The notes under the pieces were generated by a model. That model saw nothing but the letters and a program-made list of their open reading frames with translations. It was not told the origin of the DNA and ran no database searches. The position numbers and the translations under genes were made by a program. Shown one piece after another: positions 8,476-16,546 of a stretch of 64,000 nt of DNA. The stretch comes from Salinithrix halophila (GTDB lineage Bacteria; Bacillota; Bacilli; Thermoactinomycetales; DSM-45169). The stretch spans positions 124,001-188,000 of the forward strand of contig NZ_JBHSAP010000018.1 of assembly GCF_042650125.1 (NCBI RefSeq), read 5' to 3'. Every line of letters begins with the position of its first letter. Position 1 is the stretch's first letter.

Positions 8476-9822
8476 GTGCAGACCATTTTCTCCTTTATCC
8501 TTGTTTTAAGTGTTTTGGTATTTATCCACGAATTGGGCCACTTCCTGTTCGCAAAGCGGGCCGGTATGTTGGTGCGTGAATTCGCCATCGGTTTCGGACC
8601 GAAACTGATTTCGTGGTTCCACGGGGAGACCCTCTATTCCATCCGTATTCTTCCTATGGGAGGATACGTACGGGTGGCCGGGGAAGATCCGGAGATTGTT
8701 GATTTGAAAACAGGCTCCCCCCTGATCCTCGACAGGGATGCGCAAGGGCGCGTTCTGCGTATTCGGGTGTCCAAACCGTCGGCGGGAAACGCCGGTTATA
8801 TGGATGAGGCAGCCCGCGAGTACCACGAGGTCGATGAGCTGGCGGGGGCCGATCTGCCGAAGCACTTGCCACCGGCTAAAGACTCCATTGGTGGTAAAAT
8901 GTTAGCCGTGGACTTAGAGAGAGATCTTTCCATTCTTATGGAGGACGAAGAGGGAAGGGAAGTGCACTATCCCGTCCACCCTCGGGCAGTAATCCAGTAC
9001 GATGAGAAAAACATCGTGCAGATTGCTCCATTAGATAGGCAATATGGATCCAAAAGCATCCTGGATCGTTTTTTATTTATTGTGGCCGGTCCGGTGTTCA
9101 ATTTCCTCCTGACGATTGTGATATTGGCGGGGATGGTCTATGGAACAGGGTTGGATACGCGAGTATCTATCAAGGACACGGTTCCCCATTCTCCAGCGGA
9201 AAAAGCCGGGATCAAGTCGGGTGATATCATCCGGGAAGTGGAAGGAAAGAAAATCACCAGCACGGGTGATATCCGACTTCCTCTTCAAAAGGCCAAAGGA
9301 AACACCGTCACTATGGTCCTGGAGAGAGCTAATCAACGATATGAAACCTCCCTCAAGCCCGAGAAAAAAGGCGAGCAGTACATGATCGGCATTGAGATGA
9401 GGCAGGAGAAACGGGATGCCACCCTTTCTGAAGCGGCTGTTGAGGGTGTGAAGAAGACCTGGGATTTGGCGGTCATTATCGTGACGGGTGTCGGACAGTT
9501 GATTACCGGCCAGGTTGGGTTCGAAAACCTCGCGGGCCCGGTGGGAATCGCTGATTTCACAGGGAAAGTCGCGGAGCAAGGCTGGTTGCAATTGTTGAAT
9601 TGGACGGCCCTCTTGAGCTTGAATTTGGGTATCTTTAACATCTTGCCTTTTCCGGCCCTTGATGGGAGCCGACTCGTGTTTGTCCTGCTGGAGGGGCTTC
9701 GAGGGAGACCGATCGATCCCAATAAGGAAAGTATGGTTCACTTCGTCGGTTTCGCTCTTCTCATGATGCTGGCGTTGATGGTTACCTATAATGATATCCT
9801 GAGGGTTTTCTTCAAGAGTTGA
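8476..9822 (+). CDS. rseP: RseP/RasP site-2 intramembrane zinc metalloprotease
   Basis: RseP-type proteases cut transmembrane segments of anti-sigma factors and signal peptides; RasP of B. subtilis acts on RsiW and FtsL. The zinc motif HELGH is at residues 18-22 in the first membrane helix, a PDZ domain follows in the middle (HSPAEKAGIKSGDIIREV) and the second zinc ligand motif LDGSRLVF begins at 395. At 448 residues it is slightly longer than the Bacillus protein, with about 60 extra residues between helix 1 and the PDZ. The GTG start has only a weak AGGCGGTG site. proS follows after 27 nt. Confidence 0.93.
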   Translation: MQTIFSFILVLSVLVFIHELGHFLFAKRAGMLVREFAIGFGPKLISWFHGETLYSIRILPMGGYVRVAGEDPEIVDLKTGSPLILDRDAQGRVLRIRVSKPSAGNAGYMDEAAREYHEVDELAGADLPKHLPPAKDSIGGKMLAVDLERDLSILMEDEEGREVHYPVHPRAVIQYDEKNIVQIAPLDRQYGSKSILDRFLFIVAGPVFNFLLTIVILAGMVYGTGLDTRVSIKDTVPHSPAEKAGIKSGDIIREVEGKKITSTGDIRLPLQKAKGNTVTMVLERANQRYETSLKPEKKGEQYMIGIEMRQEKRDATLSEAAVEGVKKTWDLAVIIVTGVGQLITGQVGFENLAGPVGIADFTGKVAEQGWLQLLNWTALLSLNLGIFNILPFPALDGSRLVFVLLEGLRGRPIDPNKESMVHFVGFALLMMLALMVTYNDILRVFFKS

Positions 9823-9849
9823 CTGTGGGGGAAGAGGAGGAACGGAGCT

Positions 9850-11580
9850 ATGAAGCAACAGACGATGTTGATCCCGACGCTGCGGAGCGTGGGGGAGGAA
9901 GCGGCGATGGCCAGCCACCGGCTGATGTTGCGGGCGGGACTGATCCGGCAGCTGGCCGCCGGCGTGTACACCTACTTGCCCTTGGCTTACCGCAGTTTGC
10001 GTAAAGTGGAACAGGTTGTGCGGGAAGAGATGGACCGGATTGGGGCACAGGAGTTGTTGATGCCCGCAATGAATCCGGCTGAGTTGTGGCGGGAAACCGG
10101 GCGTTGGGACACCTATGGGCCCGAGTTGGTTACCCTTGGTGATCGGCATGAACGGGACTTCCTTCTAGGGCCCACCCATGAGGAAGTCATTACCGATCTC
10201 ATGCGGAATGAGGTCAACTCGTATAAAAAACTGCCAATGGCTCTCTACCAAATCCAAACCAAATTCCGGGATGAGCGGCGCCCTCGTTCCGGTCTTCTCC
10301 GGGGCCGGGAATTCCTCATGAAAGATGCTTATTCCTTTCATGCCGACGCGGAAACACTGGATGAGACCTACCGGGCGATGATTGAAGCTTACAAGCGGAT
10401 TTTTACACGCCTCGGACTTGACTTTCGCGCGGTAGAAGCGGATTCCGGAGCTATCGGTGGCAAAGAGAACCACGAGTTCATGGTTCTCTCCGATTCAGGA
10501 GAAGACACCCTCGCCCTTTGTGGATCCTGCGATTACGCGGCCAACATTGAGACGGCTCAGGTCGGGGAGCCGGAAGGGGGCTGGGCGGCAGCAGACATTT
10601 CTCGGGTACCGGAGTTGAAAAAAATTCCCACTCCTAAAGCATCAACCATCCGAGATGTGGCCCGCCTTCTCGACCGGCAACCGGCCGAGTTGATCAAGAG
10701 CCTTCTGTTCATCGCCGACGATAAACCGGTCCTGGTCCTGGTACGGGGAGACCATGAGGCCAATGAGGTCAAAGTGAAACAGGCTCTCGACGCACGGACT
10801 TGCGAATTGGCCGACGATGAGACTGTTCGTCGGGTAACTGGCGCCTCGACTGGCTTTGCAGGCCCGGTCGCTCTGAAGGAGGACGTCAAGGTGGTGGCCG
10901 ATCTTGCGGTCAAGGGGTTGGCTGATGCTGTAATCGGGGCTAACGAGACGGATGCTCACTTTATCCACGCCGCTCCTGGCCGTGATTTTGGTGTTGACGT
11001 CTGGACCGACGTACGTACGGTGGAAGAAGGGGACACTTGTCCCCAGTGCGGGGGCATGATCCGGTTTGCAAGAGGGATCGAGGTTGGCCACGTCTTTAAA
11101 CTGGGTACCCGTTACAGTGAGGATATGAAAGCCAACTTCCTCAATGCAACCGGGAAAGAACAACCCTTCATCATGGGTTGCTACGGGATCGGGATCTCCC
11201 GAATATTGGCAGCCATCGTCGAACAGCATCATGATGAAAACGGGATTACTTGGCCTTCAGGTGCTGCCCCTTATCCAATTCATTTGATCGCCGTCAACGT
11301 GAAGGATGAAGCTCAGAAGAAACTGGCGGAAGATCTTTACGAGCAACTCCGGCAAGGAGGAGTCGAGGTCCTTTTTGACGATCGGCAGGAACGGGCCGGT
11401 GTTAAGTTCAAAGACGCTGATCTCATCGGGATTCCTCTGCGGATCACTGTTGGTAAACGGGCGGCTGATGGAATCGTTGAATACAAATTCCGTCGATCCG
11501 GCGAGAGCGGGGAACTGGCAGCGGAGGAGCTGCTAGGGAAACTCTCAGAGCTTCTGAAACGGGTAGATGAGAGTAAATAA
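9850..11580 (+). CDS. proS: Prolyl-tRNA synthetase, bacterial type with editing domain
   Basis: ProS charges tRNA-Pro and clears misactivated alanine. The 576-residue protein is the long bacterial form: class II motifs FRDERRPRSGLLRGREFLMK (motif 2) and GCYGIGISR (motif 3) flank an inserted YbaK-like editing domain at roughly residues 225-390, and a C-terminal anticodon-binding domain ends the protein. ATG is preceded by GAGGAGGAACGGAGCT. A terminator follows, closing the operon that begins at uppS. Confidence 0.96.
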   Translation: MKQQTMLIPTLRSVGEEAAMASHRLMLRAGLIRQLAAGVYTYLPLAYRSLRKVEQVVREEMDRIGAQELLMPAMNPAELWRETGRWDTYGPELVTLGDRHERDFLLGPTHEEVITDLMRNEVNSYKKLPMALYQIQTKFRDERRPRSGLLRGREFLMKDAYSFHADAETLDETYRAMIEAYKRIFTRLGLDFRAVEADSGAIGGKENHEFMVLSDSGEDTLALCGSCDYAANIETAQVGEPEGGWAAADISRVPELKKIPTPKASTIRDVARLLDRQPAELIKSLLFIADDKPVLVLVRGDHEANEVKVKQALDARTCELADDETVRRVTGASTGFAGPVALKEDVKVVADLAVKGLADAVIGANETDAHFIHAAPGRDFGVDVWTDVRTVEEGDTCPQCGGMIRFARGIEVGHVFKLGTRYSEDMKANFLNATGKEQPFIMGCYGIGISRILAAIVEQHHDENGITWPSGAAPYPIHLIAVNVKDEAQKKLAEDLYEQLRQGGVEVLFDDRQERAGVKFKDADLIGIPLRITVGKRAADGIVEYKFRRSGESGELAAEELLGKLSELLKRVDESK

Positions 11581-11587
11581 GAAAAAA

Positions 11588-11620
11588 GGGCCGCAATCCG
11601 GAGGGTTGCAGCCCTTTTTT
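11588..11620 (+). terminator. Terminator after proS
   Basis: GGGC-c-GCAA (11588-11596) pairs with TTGC-a-GCCC (11605-11614) and is followed by six T. Confidence 0.85.
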
Positions 11621-11675
11621 GTGTTATCCAGTAGGAAAGGTAGGTGTCCTTGTCCGTGGAAAGCTTCACTAGGTC

Positions 11676-11704
11676 TTGAGTCGAGGAACCGGGTGGAGTA
11701 TGAT
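11676..11704 (+). promoter_or_regulatory. Sigma-A promoter ahead of the unknown gene at 11.8 kb
   Basis: TTGAGT (11676-11681) and TATGAT (11699-11704) are separated by exactly 17 bp. The predicted start site leaves about 90 nt of leader before the gene at 11803. Confidence 0.6.
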
Positions 11705-11802
11705 GGAACTCGAAATCATCCATTGGGTCCTTTCCCTTCGAACGTGGCAAATGGCTAGTGACCGGGAAGTCGCTGTCCCCAATTTCGGTTTGAAGAGGGA
11801 GA

Positions 11803-12303
11803 ATGAACGTGTTGATAAGAAAATGGGTCGGTCATCTAAAAAAATGGTGGGGAAATGAAGAGAGGCATTCTTCCAGCTATCGGGAAGAGCCGGAAGCCGC
11901 TCCTGAGAAAATCGAGCAATGGAAGAGGGAAGCTGAGGAACTGATTGAACGTTACCCCGACAGCACTGTTTTTAAAGGGGAGGGAATGGAGCTGGCCGTT
12001 CGAAAGGAAGGCTTCGTCATCCGTCCTCGAGCACAGGGACAGCAGTCGGATGTATGGCGAAAGCATAGCACCCACTGGCGTAATTTCTGGTTGTATGATA
12101 CCGAGGAAGAGATTGATTTCCGTCGATTAGAAAAAGTGACCCTCCGGTGGGAAGAAAAGCATCCCGAAGGATCCTTGGAACTCCGGTATCGGGGGGAGGA
12201 CCAGGATCGTGCCATTCCTTTCCGCAGTTGGCCGCAGTTTTTCGCCCTACGGGAAGCCCAAAAGGCATTAGAAAGCCGTAGCCAGCGAGGAAAAAAGGGT
12301 TGA
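11803..12303 (+). CDS. Hypothetical protein, 166 residues
   Basis: I do not recognise this protein. It has an N-terminal amphipathic basic stretch (residues 1-20), a Glu/Lys-rich helix (30-50) and a Trp- and charge-rich remainder with no signal peptide or membrane segment, so it is probably cytosolic and soluble. It is likely real: ATG follows GAGGGAGA, a good promoter lies at 11676, and it runs in the same direction as the TrhA-like gene 76 nt downstream. It lies in the accessory interval between proS and polC, which are adjacent in B. subtilis. Confidence 0.7.
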   Translation: MNVLIRKWVGHLKKWWGNEERHSSSYREEPEAAPEKIEQWKREAEELIERYPDSTVFKGEGMELAVRKEGFVIRPRAQGQQSDVWRKHSTHWRNFWLYDTEEEIDFRRLEKVTLRWEEKHPEGSLELRYRGEDQDRAIPFRSWPQFFALREAQKALESRSQRGKKG

Positions 12304-12378
12304 TGGCCTGACGAAGGGTATCCCAAAGGGAGCGTGTCTGATATCATCAAGGGAGACAGAACAAAAGGAGAACTGCCG

Positions 12379-13029
12379 ATGAACCGATTTTTCCGGATGA
12401 AGGAACCCGTCAATACCTGGACCCATTTCATCACTTTTCTGACCGCAATCGCGGGCTTGGTCTACTTGATTCTGCTGTCCCAGGAGAACCTGTCCAAGCT
12501 AGTGACGATGACGGTTTACGGGAGCAGCTTGATCCTTCTGTACGGGGCTAGTTCTCTTTATCATTGGGTGCGGGTGACACCCGGCAAAGAGCTGATTCTA
12601 AAGAAACTGGATCATATAGCGATTTACCTCTTGATTGCAGGTTCTTACACCCCCGTTTTCTATTATGGCCTGAGCGGGGTTTGGAAATGGAGCATGTTGG
12701 TTTCCGTCTGGTTGTTGGCTGGGATCGGGGCTTTTTTGAAGATTTGGTTCGTCCATGCTCCCCGGTCGATTTCCACGGTCTTCTACGTCACCTTGGGGTG
12801 GATTGCAGTTATCCCATTCTTCCAATTGGTAAGCAGTTTACCGACTGGAGCGATGATCCTAATGATCGGCGGCGGCTTGGTTTATACGGTGGGAGCCCTC
12901 ATTTATGCGACCAAATGCTTTGACTTCGTTCCGGGCCGATTCGGCTTTCATGAAATCTTCCACTTGTTTGTGATGGCCGGATCGGCACTCCATTTTGTGA
13001 TGATATCGCATTATATTCTACCGTTGTAA
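12379..13029 (+). CDS. Hemolysin III / TrhA family membrane protein (PAQR-like)
   Basis: The 216-residue protein has seven predicted membrane segments and the PAQR/ceramidase-superfamily pattern: EPVNTWTHF at the N-terminus, SSLYHW, KLDHIAIYLLIAGSYTP and a C-terminal HEIFHLFVMAGSALHF with the conserved histidines. In B. subtilis the YplQ/TrhA homologue affects membrane fluidity; a catalytic role is suspected from the metal-binding residues. I chose ATG 12379 because AGGAG lies 8 nt upstream; the frame is open from 12334. The old name hemolysin does not establish toxin activity. Confidence 0.85.
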   Translation: MNRFFRMKEPVNTWTHFITFLTAIAGLVYLILLSQENLSKLVTMTVYGSSLILLYGASSLYHWVRVTPGKELILKKLDHIAIYLLIAGSYTPVFYYGLSGVWKWSMLVSVWLLAGIGAFLKIWFVHAPRSISTVFYVTLGWIAVIPFFQLVSSLPTGAMILMIGGGLVYTVGALIYATKCFDFVPGRFGFHEIFHLFVMAGSALHFVMISHYILPL

Positions 13030-13038
13030 AGGAAGCTG

Positions 13039-13064
13039 ACCGGCCTACGGAGGCCGGTTTTTTT
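13039..13064 (+). terminator. Terminator after the TrhA-like gene
   Basis: ACCGGCCT (13039-13046) pairs with AGGCCGGT (13051-13058), and the run of T extends to 13064. Confidence 0.9.
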
Positions 13065-13138
13065 CTGCGGGGGAATCTGTGGATGAGAGGTCTATGCACC
13101 GGGCAGGAGAATGGCTTTAGCCTCTCGGGGTAGGCAAT

Positions 13139-13163
13139 AAAAAAAGTCCATCCTAAGATGGAC
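13139..13163 (-). terminator. Terminator of the minus-strand ABC transporter operon
   Basis: Read on the minus strand, GTCCATC (13163-13157) pairs with GATGGAC (13152-13146) around a 4-nt loop, followed by seven T. It closes the operon that runs from 16246 down to 13209. Confidence 0.85.
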
Positions 13164-13208
13164 AAAGGTACAAATCGATTGGAGTTTATACTCGTTGTTC
13201 GAGACGTT

Positions 13209-13565
13209 TTACTCGTTTGATTGAAGCTTTTTTTGCACGGCCTTTGGAATATCTTTTTTCTTCACTTCTTCATAGCTCTTTACATCATTTTCTCCTTTTA
13301 CATAAAGGCGGAGATAGGCCCCTTCCTGAAGTTGGCGACCTCCGAAAGAATAGAAGGAGAGATCTTTTTCTTTCCCTTCTTTGTTATACCCTTTTAAGTG
13401 GTAGGCCCGATCCTTCCCATCCATTTTCCCTTCCCCTTGAATCTGTACATAATAGGTTTCTGTACCCCATTTTTTAATGGCAGGGATTACTTGATCGCCT
13501 GCGAAGTAGAGAACGCCGACGGACAAGACGGCAAGGCTCATCAATGCGATCATCAGTTTTTTCAT
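13209..13565 (-). CDS. YxeA-family (DUF1093) secreted or membrane-anchored small protein
   Basis: The 118-residue protein has an N-terminal membrane anchor or signal (MKKLMIALMSLAVLSVGVLY) and then a small basic extracytoplasmic domain with YYVQIQGEGK and AYHLKGYNKEGKEKDLSF, the pattern of YxeA proteins. In B. subtilis yxeA lies downstream of the yxdLM ABC transporter genes, exactly as here. Its molecular role is not known. The start is ATG with AGGAGG 7 nt upstream. Confidence 0.8.
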   Translation of the reverse strand: MKKLMIALMSLAVLSVGVLYFAGDQVIPAIKKWGTETYYVQIQGEGKMDGKDRAYHLKGYNKEGKEKDLSFYSFGGRQLQEGAYLRLYVKGENDVKSYEEVKKKDIPKAVQKKLQSNE

Positions 13566-13605
13566 GGTAACTCCTCCTTGTGATTTTTAATCTCGCTTGA
13601 CTTCA

Positions 13606-15501
13606 TCACACCAATATTCGTTTGAGTTGGGCCAGATATCGATGACATACCACCCCGAAGTACAGAAGCTGCAGCAGGAAGAAGAAGCCGATCCCGACTG
13701 CTGCCGGTTTTGTAATGGACACACCAAAAGCGGATTGACTCAGCTGTAAGGAGAAGAACGTATGGAGAACGGCAACGATCAAGGGAAGGAAAAATAGAAT
13801 CGCGATCTGTACGATAACGGATTGTTTCATTTCCCATTCCGTCATGCCGATTTTGGAGGCAGCACGGTAATGATGCTGATCGTTCTCTAAATCCGCATAC
13901 AGGCGGAAATAGAGGAAGCTGGCAGCCGCCAAGAAAAAGATGATCGCGACAAACAATCCCACGAATAGCAGCGCGTTCATTCCTTGTTTTGTGCTGTTCA
14001 GGGTGAAACCACGAGCGAAGGGCTGTTCATTTTCCTTGTTCAGAGCGGGAGACTCCATCCATTGTTTCCCCAATTTCGTTTCAAGAGAGTGTGATTTAGG
14101 GAAGTGACCCAGCCATTCGGGAACGTGATAAGCGATATACGTATCGGTCGAGGCGGGATCTTTCGATAACTGTTGGTAAGCCGAGTCAGGGACGACGTAG
14201 ACAAGAAAGCTATGCGGTAGAAAGTTGACTTGGGGTTTGGCAGAAAGTCGGAAGGACTGCTTGGTTTTTGGGACAGTCAGGTGTTTAAGAATATACTTGG
14301 GTTGAGCTTCTGCCGATTTTAAGGCCAACGCTTCCCCGTTTTGAAGGTTCTTCGTCTTCCATCCCAGTGCTTGAGTCATTCGACGATAATCCGACCATTT
14401 CATAAACCCTTCTGGATCTGGATAAGGGGACTCTTTCACGCGATGAAAAGTAAGGATGGTTTTCATTTTTTCAAATGAAACCCCGGCTTTGGTTAGTTTT
14501 TCATCGAGTGTCCGGGTTACGTCTTTATGGGGTGGTTTTTCTTTGGACAAGTAATAAAAAGCAAAGGGTTCGTTTTCCATCGTGCGCATGATCGACTTTT
14601 CTAAGACCAGAAAATTTCCAATAGCGGTAAAGGCTACGGTAAAAACCATGGTTACGATAAAAAACAGCCGTGTGTTGTCCTTGATTCGGTAGGCAAGATC
14701 GGAGAGCCATAGGATCCGGTTGCCTTTCCAGAAAAAAGACTCTTTACTCTTCAACCAGCGCACGAGGTATACGCTCAGTTGAGAAAAGAAGAAATAAGTT
14801 CCCACAAGTGTAAAAACCATAATCCAGAGCAAAGGAGCGTTACCGATTCCTTGGGAGGACAGGAAGTAGGCGGTGGAAAGGGTACCTAGAGATAACAAAA
14901 CCAAAAGAGGGGACGTCTTGGGTTCCGCTTTGGGTTTTACGCTTCCTTTCAAAAGGCTGATGACATGACTGCTCTGTATCATCGAACGGCTAAAGAAAGG
15001 AATGAGCAAAAAGAGAACCAAAAAGGCAGCGGTAGTTAACCCCATCGCTTTAAACGGAACATAAAACGGCAATTCCTTTAAATCAAAAACAGCCGACGCG
15101 GCCAAGAAAAACGCTTTGGTTAACAGCATCCCGATCAAAATGCCGATGACAATCGACACCACGCCGATGATGATATTTTCCAAAAACAACAGGCGATTGA
15201 TCTGACGGTCGGATATGCCCAAGATCGTGAGCACCCCGAATTCCCTCTTGCGCACCTTTAAAAAGTGGCCGACGGAATAGAGAACAAACAGAAAAGAAAA
15301 TCCGTAAATAATTCCCTCTGCAGCAGTCATTGCTTCGCCCATCATTTTCCCGAGGGTAGGGTCTTTGCTGATATCGGGATGAAAGATGAATGCAGCATAG
15401 ATGAAAAAAATCATAATGGAAAAGATGCTGCTGAAAAAGAATGCGAAGTATTGCCGGGAGTTTCGTCTCACATTATTAAATGCGAACTGACGAAAGGTCA
15501 T
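13606..15501 (-). CDS. BceB/YxdM-type ABC transporter permease
   Basis: This is a single-chain permease of the peptide-detoxification (Bce) group: MTFRQFAFNNVRRN at the N-terminus, FtsX-like helices in blocks at residues 15-300, a large extracellular domain at about 305-520 that in BceB contacts the antimicrobial peptide or its lipid II complex, and a C-terminal pair of helices; about ten membrane segments in all. ATG 15501 has AGGAGGGG about 8 nt upstream; ATG 15507 lies too close to that site. The start overlaps the end of the ATPase gene, suggesting coupling. Confidence 0.88.
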   Translation of the reverse strand: MTFRQFAFNNVRRNSRQYFAFFFSSIFSIMIFFIYAAFIFHPDISKDPTLGKMMGEAMTAAEGIIYGFSFLFVLYSVGHFLKVRKREFGVLTILGISDRQINRLLFLENIIIGVVSIVIGILIGMLLTKAFFLAASAVFDLKELPFYVPFKAMGLTTAAFLVLFLLIPFFSRSMIQSSHVISLLKGSVKPKAEPKTSPLLVLLSLGTLSTAYFLSSQGIGNAPLLWIMVFTLVGTYFFFSQLSVYLVRWLKSKESFFWKGNRILWLSDLAYRIKDNTRLFFIVTMVFTVAFTAIGNFLVLEKSIMRTMENEPFAFYYLSKEKPPHKDVTRTLDEKLTKAGVSFEKMKTILTFHRVKESPYPDPEGFMKWSDYRRMTQALGWKTKNLQNGEALALKSAEAQPKYILKHLTVPKTKQSFRLSAKPQVNFLPHSFLVYVVPDSAYQQLSKDPASTDTYIAYHVPEWLGHFPKSHSLETKLGKQWMESPALNKENEQPFARGFTLNSTKQGMNALLFVGLFVAIIFFLAAASFLYFRLYADLENDQHHYRAASKIGMTEWEMKQSVIVQIAILFFLPLIVAVLHTFFSLQLSQSAFGVSITKPAAVGIGFFFLLQLLYFGVVCHRYLAQLKRILV

Positions 15502-16246
15502 GGGCATCCCCTCCTATCAGTGATAACAAATCAATAATTTCTTGGAAAAACGCTTGTCGATGATCCCCGCGGTGAATTTCATTGTACAAACGGCCGTCCT
15601 TGATCACGATCACCCGGTGGCAATAGCTGGCGGCTAGGGGATCATGGGTAACCATTAAGCTGGTGGTGCCGATGGTGCGGTTGATGGACTCCATCGTTTC
15701 CATCACGTCTTTCGATATTTTGGAATCCAGGTTTCCTGTCGGTTCATCCGCTAATAACAGCGAGGGAGAATGGATAATCGCCCGAGCGATTGCCGCGCGT
15801 TGTTTTTGTCCGCCGGATATCTCATAGGTTCGCTTGTCCAGAATCGGAGTAATTCCCAGCTTTTCCGCTACTTCGGACCGTTTTTTCTTCATCTCCGCTA
15901 CGCTTCCTTTGTCCAGAGCGAGGGGCAAGACGATGTTCTCACCGATGGTCAGGGTATCGAGCAAATTAAAATCCTGAAAGACAAATCCGAGTTGGCGCCG
16001 ACGAAAAATCGCCAATTCTTTTTTATTTAATTGATACGGGTTTTTACCGTCGATGAGGACCTCCCCGGAGGTGGGCGAATCAATTGTAGAGATCATGTTA
16101 AGGAGGGTGGTCTTTCCACTGCCAGAGGGGCCCATAATCCCGATAAATTCACCCTTGTTCACCGTTAAATGGATATCGGATAGAGCTTGATAGGTTACTT
16201 TCCCTCCGTAGATTTTCCCTAGCTGTTTTACTTTGAGCATTTCCAA
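15476..16246 (-). CDS. BceA/YxdL-type ABC transporter ATP-binding protein
   Basis: The 256-residue ATPase has Walker A GPSGSGKTTLLN, a Q-loop in FVFQDFNLLDTLT, signature ISGGQKQRAAIARA, Walker B LLLADEPTGNLDS and a switch histidine in VTHD. These and the adjacent FtsX-like permease place it with the Bce/Yxd bacitracin and lantibiotic resistance systems. A TTG start at 16246 fits AAGGAG 9 nt upstream; ATG 16240 is possible. No histidine kinase or response regulator gene is adjacent, although such systems are usually encoded beside their BceRS-type pair. Confidence 0.9.
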   Translation of the reverse strand: MEMLKVKQLGKIYGGKVTYQALSDIHLTVNKGEFIGIMGPSGSGKTTLLNMISTIDSPTSGEVLIDGKNPYQLNKKELAIFRRRQLGFVFQDFNLLDTLTIGENIVLPLALDKGSVAEMKKKRSEVAEKLGITPILDKRTYEISGGQKQRAAIARAIIHSPSLLLADEPTGNLDSKISKDVMETMESINRTIGTTSLMVTHDPLAASYCHRVIVIKDGRLYNEIHRGDHRQAFFQEIIDLLSLIGGDAHDLSSVRI

Positions 16247-16342
16247 GGATTTGTTCTCCTTCCATCTGCGTTGCTTGTTGAGACTATCCCTACTGTAACG
16301 GGTCGACCCATGAAACTTCTATCGATTTTCCTTAACCTGTCC

Positions 16343-16356
16343 TTACTTCCATGTAA
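16343..16356 (-). promoter_or_regulatory. Candidate BceR-type response regulator binding site
   Basis: TTACT-tcca-TGTAA matches the published BceR-like consensus TNACA-N4-TGTAA with one mismatch and is embedded in the palindrome CTTAC-N6-GTAAG (16342-16357). It lies about 100 bp upstream of the transporter ATPase start. It implies control by a two-component regulator encoded elsewhere. I did not find a convincing -35/-10 pair next to it. Confidence 0.5.
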
Positions 16357-16377
16357 GATTCCCATCAATATATTCTT

Positions 16378-16396
16378 CCCTTAGCATCTGTAAGGG
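16378..16396. repeat. Inverted repeat CCCTTA-N7-TAAGGG
   Basis: A perfect 6-bp inverted repeat (16378-16383 and 16391-16396) in the divergent region between the transporter operon and polC. It could be an operator, or a hairpin masking the ribosome-binding site that overlaps its right arm. Confidence 0.3.
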
Positions 16397-16407
16397 AGGA
16401 GCCACCG

Positions 16408-16428
16408 ATGAAGGGAGTCAAGACTTGA
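16408..16428 (+). CDS. Possible six-codon leader peptide MKGVKT
   Basis: ATG at 16408 is preceded by GGGAGGA with about 7 nt spacing and followed after six codons by TGA. The ribosome-binding site overlaps the right arm of the inverted repeat 16378-16396. Such an arrangement could be a leader peptide ahead of polC, but chance is quite possible; there is no further support. Confidence 0.15.
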   Translation: MKGVKT

Positions 16429-16546
16429 AGAGCGTTTGATCGCTAGTCCTTTCTGTTTCTTTCTGATAAACTCGATGAGGAAGGTTTCCGGGAATCTCAC
16501 CCGTATTTACATATAAAAAGCGATCAATAGAAACGGGGGGAACGGA

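Noticed and set aside
9073..10149. Long minus-strand open frame of 358 codons
   Set aside because: It lies antisense to rseP and proS, has low-complexity His/Pro/Arg-rich composition and no binding site; it is a shadow produced by the codon bias of the real genes.
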